Shown: in pieces, positions 56,978-64,000 of the stretch | Numbering within the stretch: position 1 is the stretch's first letter | How the letters are laid out: every line of letters starts with the position of its first letter | Assembly (NCBI GenBank): GCA_951804985.1 | Contig: OX638133.1 | Location: 5,600,501-5,664,500 of the forward strand | Direction of reading: 5' to 3' | Length of the DNA stretch: 64,000 bases | Source: Dryomyza anilis | Lineage: Eukaryota; Arthropoda; Insecta; Diptera; Dryomyzidae | The notes under the pieces: generated by a model | Seen by the model: the letters and a program-made list of their open reading frames with translations, nothing else | Database searches by the model: none | What the model was told of the DNA's origin: nothing | Position numbers and translations under genes: made by a program

Positions 56978-57198
56978 ACATCCAGAAAAAAAATACTATA
57001 TAAATAATAGTTTTTTACTATTAAAAATAGTCAATAGGATAAATTATTATTTTAATCGGAAAATACCATTAAATACTAGAAAATACCATGACATTGCCAT
57101 TGATTGTTTATGAAAAGATTTATTTTTGTATACTATTAATTTAATAATTGTCCTATTGACCAATTTTAATGGGATTTGAGAGAATTTTTTCTGGGTGT
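56978..57198 (-). mobile_element. TIR MITE (ACACCCAGAAAAAA), copy 2, next to a (TA)n tract
   Basis: Reverse orientation relative to 52301: the interior taccatgacattgccattga and taatagttttttactatt match. The left terminus reads acatccag (one change); the right is ctgggtgt. Confidence 0.88.
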
Positions 57199-57235
57199 AT
57201 ATATGAACAATTGTGTTTTTTTTCGCTTTTTTTTA

Positions 57236-57770
57236 GGATTTGTTACAGAAAATGTAAAGATGCCATTCGATTCACTGAATATCAAGGATTCAAAAGTGAA
57301 ATTTCTGTATCTTTGAAAATTCTGTATCTCCTAAACGGAGCGTTTTTCAAGGTCACAGTTCAGAATTTTCACAAATGGACTACAATTGGTATGGTTTATT
57401 CAATATAAAAAATACTGGGATTTTTACAGAAAACGTAATGATGCCATTCGATTCACTAAATATCAAGGATTCATAGGTGAAATTTCTGTATCTTTGGAAA
57501 TTCTGTATCTCCTAAAGGGAGCGTTTTTTCAAGGTCACAGTTCAGAATTTTAACAAATGGGCTACATTTGGTTTGGTTTATTCAATATAAAAAAAATACT
57601 GGGATTTTTTACAGAAAATGTAATGATTCCTTTCGATTCACTGAATATCAAGGATTCATTGGTGAAATTTCTACAATTGTTTTGGGGTATTCAATATAAA
57701 AAAATACTGGGATTTTTTACAGAAAATGTAATGATGTCATTCGATTCATAGGTGAAATTTCTGTATCTTT
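57236..57770. repeat. Tandem repeat, about 183-bp unit, about 3 copies
   Basis: ttacagaaaatgtaaagatg, ttacagaaaacgtaatgatg, ttacagaaaatgtaatgatt and ttacagaaaatgtaatgatg lie near 57244, 57425, 57610 and 57717; the last unit is shortened. The interior includes gattcactgaatatcaagga and tctgtatctcctaaa. Confidence 0.85.
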
Positions 57771-58084
57771 TACGTCAAATCTACTCCAGTTTGCAATATT
57801 TTCAATTCTACTCCCCAAAATATTCAAATCTACTCCTTTTGCATTGGCGAAAAGTCTGGCTGCTGCTGATGACATCAAGTTGGACGCCGACGTGTACGAC
57901 GTGAAACATATGTTTCTTTTCTTATATTATTTTTTATAATTGTAATGCTAATAATAATATAGGTTTTTAAAATTTTGTATGCGTTTTTTTTTAGTATTTA
58001 AGATATTATGATAAACAAGAAAATTAATGAAAATAAAATGGTTATCCAGACCTAGCTATCAAAATTACTAACCTTTAAAAAAAG
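57771..58084. other. Spacer with one GC-richer patch (57853-57905)
   Basis: Mostly AT-rich. The patch gctgctgctgatgacatcaa reads as ALAKSLAAADDIKLDADVYD in the plus frame, but has no acceptor, no ATG and no partner exon. Left unassigned. Confidence 0.3.
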
Positions 58085-58383
58085 TAGCGCCAGTAGTGGT
58101 TAGTGCGTTGGACTAGAGAGTTAACAGATGTTTGGATCTGTGCGCGAATATATCGCAATCATATTTTAATTACTTTTTTGGTCAAAAATGTGTCGCAAAA
58201 CATCTGAATTTCTATTTTAAAAATCTCTCTGACTAAATTTTCGTTTTAAACTGTCGCATTAAACTGTAGGTTCAACCAATTTGAGTACAAAATTAACACG
58301 CACAGCTCAAATCACAAATAGTGAGAGAGTTCGGTCCTTATACATTCCATCAGGTCTGTATCGCCAAACTATTATTATTATTG
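58085..58383 (+). mobile_element. Degenerate family-1 SINE, copy 7
   Basis: Retains gtggttagtgcgttggact at the head, and aaactgtaggttc, acacgcacagctcaaa, gtgagagag and gccaaactattattatt at the tail. The middle and the B-box are lost. An old copy. Confidence 0.8.
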
Positions 58384-60760
58384 CTTTTTTTAAATATGTC
58401 CCGTGAACACTTTAATACAATAAGTTTTTAATAAAAATACTTATACATGTAATTTGAAAATATCATTAATTCATATCTTAAGTATGATTATCATTATTTA
58501 ATACTAAGTTTTTTTCATAATACGTAGCTTTTTTAGTCAAAATTCTGGTAAAAACTGATATTTTTCATTAATTAGTATGTAAAATATGCAAGCTTATATT
58601 TATATCATTTCAGCAAATTTAGCGCGAGAATTCAGTCAGCACAACATTATATCAATATATATAAATTATATTGTTGATCCTATTTTCAAGTCCTTGCTTG
58701 ATCCTTTTTCAAAGTCATATGTCAGAATTTTGAAAAATGTGTCATATTTGTGGTGTTTTCACGATAATTCAAGAACGGAATTTTGTACAGACAAACCGAT
58801 TACACAACAAGATTCAGCAACATTTAAGGATTAAGATGTGTAAATATCGAGTCATTGCTAATTCATTGACCATTTATGGACGAAAACCGATGGAAAAAAG
58901 TGGTCGTTAGAATCGAAATTTAAAAAAAATCATGCAATATTCAACAATAATATATTTTTTTTATATTCTAAAAAGTGGCTGTTAAGAGTCTAATATTTCG
59001 ATAGCAATTTTCTTAAAAAGGATACCTAATAGCAAAAAACTGAGTATACAGTCAAAATCATCATCCACGAATTATATAACATTGATGTATGAGATCTTCG
59101 TGGGATTTTTTTCCTTTTTTCTGATTATCTCCTCCAAACACACAAAAAAATACACAACTTTTTGATTTTATTTTTAGTTTGGTTATAACTTAAGTTAATT
59201 TAATTCCCAATAGTTTTACTAAAGAACGTTGCGTAAGCCCATTTACAAAATTAAACTCTATAATTGAAATGTAATTAGCATCATTTATTATTATAATTTA
59301 TATAAATAATTTAGATTTTCCATTTAATTTTCATGCATTTAAGAAGTTTTTCATTTATTTCGTTTACAAATACGTGAATTTAGTAGTATGTAAAGCAAAT
59401 ATATAATTTTAGTGATTCTTTTACTGTCTACAAAACGTATTTCATATAATAAACTACTGTACTGTTTCAATACAAAATTCAAATTCTGTTGAGTGTCTGC
59501 AAAACACTCTAACAAACTCTATTTATGAAATAACAAACAATATAAATATTTAAATAAAATATAGGTGCTGCCATTAATCGAAACTGTTTTAAATATATAT
59601 TTTAAATATGTTTTTATTATACATTCAATCATTTGCTGCAAAACTGCTCTACTATAATTGTAGCTTTTTTCAATGCAAAAACATGCTTTATAATACAGTC
59701 TTTGTGAGTGCACGGCACGAAATTAAATTTCATGTTTTAATTTGTATACAAAATTTCAACTTAGCATTAAACCAAAAACACATAATTTTGATGCTGTGGC
59801 ATTTATTATTATTAGACACAATAATTATATTTGATTTTTTTTTTTAGTTATTTTATTTTTTGTAATAAAATTAAATACAACAAAAGTATTTCCAATTTGA
59901 TTGAGAATACTTGCGCGCTAAAGTGTATCCCCTGTATAGTATATGCAAAAGTTCAACGTAATTTCTAACTACAACTAGAAAGTGTACAGAGTCCGAGGCG
60001 TTTTCAATTAGTGCTCTTGAAGAAGGTGTTTCCAATGATAAGGCAATTGAATTGAACAGCATACAAATAATTTCTATATAACTCTTCTATTGTTAGCAGC
60101 GCCTGGAGTAAGAAAGCGCTGCGCAAGCGAAAATATAAAACAATGGCTCATCGCACAATATACGGCGTTAGTTAAGTAGTAGTGTTTCAAAGTACAGAGC
60201 AAGTACTTTTTAGTTTTGTGTAAAGGAAAAAAAAAACAAAAAAAAAAAAGGAAGAATATTGTTGCAGAAATACACAAGTTACTGACGCTGCCACTTAGAA
60301 TAGGTCCCATTGAAGATAGATAGGTTCCACACATCCGCTCCATATAACTCACACACACACTCACACACCCATGCGCACAAACAACACGCTACAATCGCTA
60401 CTCAACGCGAGACACATACAGTAACACAGACGACAGTGGGGGCGGGGTGGGACGTTGGGTTTATTATATTGTTTTTTTTTGTTTTTTTTTTTGGGAGGGC
60501 TTTGCGCAGCTCTACCGACTTCACCTCTATAAAATGTTACAATGTTAATTTAATGTAGGTTTTAGTTAGTAATTTATAATTATTTGCACAGTGTGTGTGG
60601 CATCATTTAATAATTCTGTGGTTTTCGCTTAGTTCATGTGGTTCATATATATATGTATAATATGTATATGCTATGTATAGACTATAGAAGTATGTTGCAT
60701 AAAACTGCTAAAAGTGTCTGTCGTTCGGTTCGGTCTGTCTGCTGCTGCCTGCCTGCCCGT
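58384..60760. other. AT-rich interval leading into the USP 3'UTR (minus strand)
   Basis: No gene recognised. The right part (about 60070-60800) probably includes USP 3'UTR and has a CA-rich run at 60350-60380; minus-strand AATAAA hexamers fall at 60762-60767 and in the tttatt near 60461. Confidence 0.4.
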
Positions 60761-60810
60761 TTTTATTAGTTTTTGTTTTGTATAATTTTTGTGTTGTCCA
60801 ACAGTTTTGC

Positions 60811-61398
60811 TTAGAAGACAAAACGATTAACATTGATATTCATTGCATTACCGCCACAGCCACTGGCCGGCGGTGGCTGATCCTCGTCGTCATCGTCGTA
60901 ATCATCGCCGCGTGGTCCACGCGCTCCATTGTTCTTCGCTTGCATCGCCGCATTCTGTAGCGCTGCATTGGCCAATTTGAGCCGTCGCGTCTTCAACTCC
61001 TCATCAAAGGCGCAATTATCGTGCTGCACATAGTCACGCAGCTCGCGCGGCAACTGCTCCAATGTCAAAGGAGTTGGCACTTCTACTTTGATCAACTGCG
61101 ACTGTGATGTGGTGGTGGTGGCGGCAGCAGCCTCTGGCGTCTCATTGGAACGCGCGCCCATTTGATAGAACAGAATGTAGGGTGTATTCGGTGGCGTCAG
61201 ATTGTGCAGCTCCTCCGATTTGGAGGGTGAGACGACGCTGTCATTGAATTTGTACCATTTGTTGGCGGCATCGGCGGCGTACGTGTAGTAGTGACCAGAA
61301 TCCATGCTGAAGCCCGAGTGCACTACGCCGGCGTAGAGGTCATAGTGCACAGAGGCGATTTCGTCCAGTGAGTCAGCTGAGCAAACTTTAACAGATAC
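60811..61398 (-). CDS. USP terminal exon with catalytic His box
   Basis: Acceptor cttgtag|GTATCTG in phase 0. Begins VSVKVCSADSLDEIASVHYD and continues into the His box (SGHYYTYA), then WYKFNDS with the third catalytic-site residue, and a 110-residue tail. Stop TAA at 60813-60811. An AATAAA on the minus strand lies 44-49 nt downstream (60767-60762). Confidence 0.92.
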   Translation of the reverse strand, partial: VSVKVCSADSLDEIASVHYDLYAGVVHSGFSMDSGHYYTYAADAANKWYKFNDSVVSPSKSEELHNLTPPNTPYILFYQMGARSNETPEAAAATTTTSQSQLIKVEVPTPLTLEQLPRELRDYVQHDNCAFDEELKTRRLKLANAALQNAAMQAKNNGARGPRGDDYDDDDEDQPPPASGCGGNAMNINVNRFVF

Positions 61399-63934
61399 CT
61401 ACAAGAACAAATTTAAAGATATGATTTAAATCAATTGGAATCATTGTCAAAGTTATTTAAATCAATTAGAATTTAGTCATTAAAACTATTTATTACACCT
61501 TTTAAAATACTAGAAGAAAAACAATTATAAATTTGAACCTAAAATTGATATTTTTATTACAAAAAAGGCTCTGCGATTAATCAAACTATTTGACTAATAA
61601 ATATCAGTTTAATTTATTAATTAATATTAATTAAAAAATTGATTAAAAAATAAAATTAAGGGGTTTTTTCAATAAAAGCGCTACAAAAGTTTTTTTTTCA
61701 AGGGTTTTTCAACAGGGACGCTACAAAAGTAGAGCGACAGGGACAGCAAACGACGCCATATTTCTTGCCGCTCTTTTGACATTTCTCTTCAGTAAGGTTT
61801 GCCATTTCATGATGGAAAGATATACGAGCCAACAACGAGTCGAAATTATTAAAATTTACTATCGAAATTCGAATTCGTATATCTTTCCACCTTACTGTAG
61901 AGAAATGTCAAAAGAGCGGCAAGAAATATGGCGTCGTTTGCTGTCCCTGTCGCTCTACTTTTGTAGCGTCCCTGTTGAAAAACCCTTTATTATTCTGATT
62001 AATCCAAATTGTGATTTCAGTAGATTAATCAGCATTTTGAATAATTCGAATGTTTGATTAATAAATTTCTGGGACGTAAAATATTTTAAAATGCTTATTG
62101 GTCATTGTACATATTAAGAACTTTCTTCCACTCGATACAATCGTTGTCTGAGAGTTATCTTTTTACTATTTTATAAATACTAAAGGATCAAAGTGACCCA
62201 TTAAAAGATAACTTAGAGGATTAATATGTCTTTTTATTTTTAAATTATGGCAGATCGCTTAAGCGGATATATTAGAATTAGTATGCTCCATATGTCATTT
62301 CTGGCTAAATAAAGTTGGGATTTATATGAATTAAAACGTATCAAATCTCAGATATTCACAATTTTATTAAACAAAATTGCTCGAATTAGCAAACATTGGT
62401 TTGACGCATGTAAGTTTTTTCATTTTTACATTTTTGGTGTTTAGAATGCAAATATTAGTTAAATTAAAACATATCCACACTTTCAAAAAAGTCATATTTG
62501 AGGTTCTGTTTGTATGAAAGATAAGCGTGTCAATATAAATACTCCAAATACGAAGCTTTATCGATCTAGTTTATTTAGGTCTATAATTCTAATGATTTTC
62601 AAAGACACACATGTTTGCTCCACGTCCAAGTAAACGTTTAATTTTGAGGTTAAAGTGGATATGGAGCACAAAAAAATATATTTTCATAAAAGCTTAATAA
62701 CTTTTGATGTACATAGTGTATCAAAAGATATCAAAATGTATATTTCTGTTTGAAATATATCCGTCTATTAATTTCAAACATAAATAACAATAGTTATCGT
62801 GTAAATTTTGAGAAAAATGAATGTAAACTATAGTTTGCCCGAGTCAATGATGTATGTATGGAGCAAACTAATTCTCAATCGACGATATGATGAATATCAC
62901 CCCGGAACACTTTCTAAAGCATAGCTCTGGCATATAGTAAAATTTTAAATGTTTGATTTAAATAAAACCTATGCGACGACGAAATAAAAAAGTAGAAAAA
63001 ATTCAAAAAAAAAAAATGGAAATTGCAAATAATAAAATTGTCTTTCTTTGGCTCAACACCACTTACCTTCTCATCGTGAAATACTTTGTGCATGAGCTTT
63101 GCACGCGTGTGATACTTCTGATCATACTTGAAGTGCTTCAGCGTCAGTATTAGATTCTTTGGCGCACGTGTGACATTGATGAATCGCTCCGCATCGGATA
63201 GCCGCTTGCACTTCTCGCAAAAGTACTGATTATCACCGTACAGCTTCTCGGACGAACAGTAGTAGTCGATGAGATCCTGGACGGAATAATTCGAAGCGCA
63301 GTCGTTTTTAACCTCCGGAAACGACAGCTGCAGATCGCGGAAACTGTCGATGTTGCGACTCTGCCAGCCGCAGGTTAAACATTTGTATGTTGTGGCCAAT
63401 TTGCCGGTGAATGTCTTTTCGATTGTCGATTGCGCAGCAGCAGACAACACTTTGTCGGCTGCTACTGCTTCAGCGGATTCCGCAGCGGCTGCGATGCTGC
63501 AAGTTGTTGAACTGCTCTCAATATTGTTGTTGTGATGTTCGCTGCTGTCATTGGTTTGATTTGTGTTGCCAGCAACATGTGCGGCTGCACCGTCCTCCAC
63601 GGCAGCTGCAGTGACTACCACATCCGCCGGTTCCATTTGTTTAAAGGTTTTGGCAATTGGCTCTGAGTCAGTATCGTTGATGGAAGACGTTGTTAGTGCC
63701 GCCGTCTTCTTGCAGAATGCCAGCTCCTGTTCGTGCAGCGTCTCCAGCAGATAACCGAGAAACTCGGAGCTGTCCTGCTGCAGTCCCGGCGAAAAACCAG
63801 GTGGACGCGTTGCATTTAGCACACGTGACGGCGTCAATTCATAACGCATCGAGTAGAGCATCAGCGCGATTTGCTGCTGCATTTTAATCAGCAACGGCGA
63901 TTTGCTTTCGGTGAGTAGAATCTCGCGGCTAAAT
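60811..63934 (-). CDS. Ubiquitin-specific protease, USP35/38-like, C-terminal part (5' end outside window)
   Basis: Two exons, 63934-63067 and 61398-60811, give about 484 residues, open at the N-terminus (the first base completes a codon from an exon beyond the window). Seen in order: FSREILLTESKSPLLIKMQQ, the QQDSSEFLGYLLETLHE box of USP enzymes, a long Ala/Ser/Asn low-complexity insert, zinc-ribbon pairs CLTCGW and CEKCKR, LILTLKHFKYDQ, the His box VVHSGFSMDSGHYYTYA and the FNDS box. After the catalytic fold comes a tail with an acidic DDYDDDDED run and a Gly/Pro-rich segment ending NINVNRFVF. The catalytic Cys box should be in the missing upstream exon. Family role: thiol protease removing ubiquitin. 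The best match in kind is USP35/38; the Drosophila counterpart would be CG8830/DUBAI (from memory, not checked). Confidence 0.9.
61399..63066 (-). other. USP intron, 1.7 kb, with foldback MITE
   Basis: GT..AG intron between the two visible USP exons. It is AT-rich and carries the near-perfect foldback element at 61701-61986. No coding signal was seen in the remainder (62060-62900). Confidence 0.85.
61701..61986. mobile_element. Foldback MITE with 98-bp near-perfect arms, in USP intron
   Basis: The arms 61701-61798 and 61889-61986 are inverted with a single mismatch (cttcag vs ctgtag site). Inside, ATGGAAAGATATACGagcca encodes MERYTSQQRVEIIKIYYR, like the start of DUF4817-containing insect transposases, so the element is an internally deleted derivative. 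A partial extra 5' end (gttttttcaataaaagcgct) precedes it at 61664. Confidence 0.88.
63067..63934 (-). CDS. USP exon with QQD box and zinc ribbon
   Basis: Acceptor tttgcag|ATTTAG at 63934; 289 codons; donor GAGAAG|gtaagt at 63067. The linker of about 100 residues between LHEQELAF and the KTFTGKLATTYKC strand is low complexity (Ala-rich, NNN, SSS), an insertion typical of fly orthologues and absent from the conserved fold. Confidence 0.92.
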
Positions 63935-64000
63935 CTGCAAACAGTTTAAACAATTTGTTAGTTTTGCAAAAAATTCAGCAAATATGCAACATTGTAATAA

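Noticed and set aside
63350..63887. Plus-strand ORFs over the USP exon
   Set aside because: Antisense shadows of Ala/Ser-rich USP coding sequence.

Overview
This is a eukaryotic, AT-rich (A/T-dominated) insect nuclear window. Spliceosomal introns with GT..AG boundaries, the protein families, and dipteran-type repeats (mini-me/DINE-1-like elements with GTCY microsatellites, and tRNA-derived SINEs) point to a higher fly (Diptera, Brachycera). A calyptrate such as a blowfly, flesh fly or muscid is plausible, but the species cannot be fixed from the sequence. Gene density is low (three clear genes in 64 kb) and most of the DNA is intron or repeat.

Layout. 1-8.6 kb is gene-free repeat DNA: a long-inverted-repeat element, a mini-me/DINE-1-like element, a SINE and a pair of TIR MITEs. 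At 8.76 kb lies a possible 5' exon (+). At 9.48-10.85 and 13.74-14.96 kb the same 19-bp satellite occurs as two arrays in opposite orientation, with a second mini-me-like element before the second array. At 15.29-21.18 kb (+) lies ced-6 (PTB-domain engulfment adaptor, GULP1 orthologue) in six coding exons, 497 aa. Convergent to it, 22.01-51.01 kb (-), lies Pdk (mitochondrial pyruvate dehydrogenase kinase) in seven coding exons, 424 aa. Its small terminal exon sits 5.6 kb beyond the previous one, and its first intron of 18 kb is full of SINEs, foldback elements and DNA-transposon remnants. About 1.2 kb upstream of Pdk a candidate divergent first exon starts at 52,192 (+). From 52.3 to 60.7 kb there are tandem repeats, MITEs, SINEs and a (TA)n tract. 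At 60.81-63.93 kb (-) are the last two exons of a USP35/38-type deubiquitinase; its catalytic-Cys exon lies beyond the right edge.

The genes are functionally separate: apoptotic-cell engulfment, control of pyruvate dehydrogenase, and ubiquitin removal. I found no operon-like or defence system. The notable content is structural: an inverted pair of satellite arrays upstream of ced-6, an alternative 3' end of Pdk, SINEs with readable target-site duplications, and several unnamed foldback/TIR families that recur within the window.
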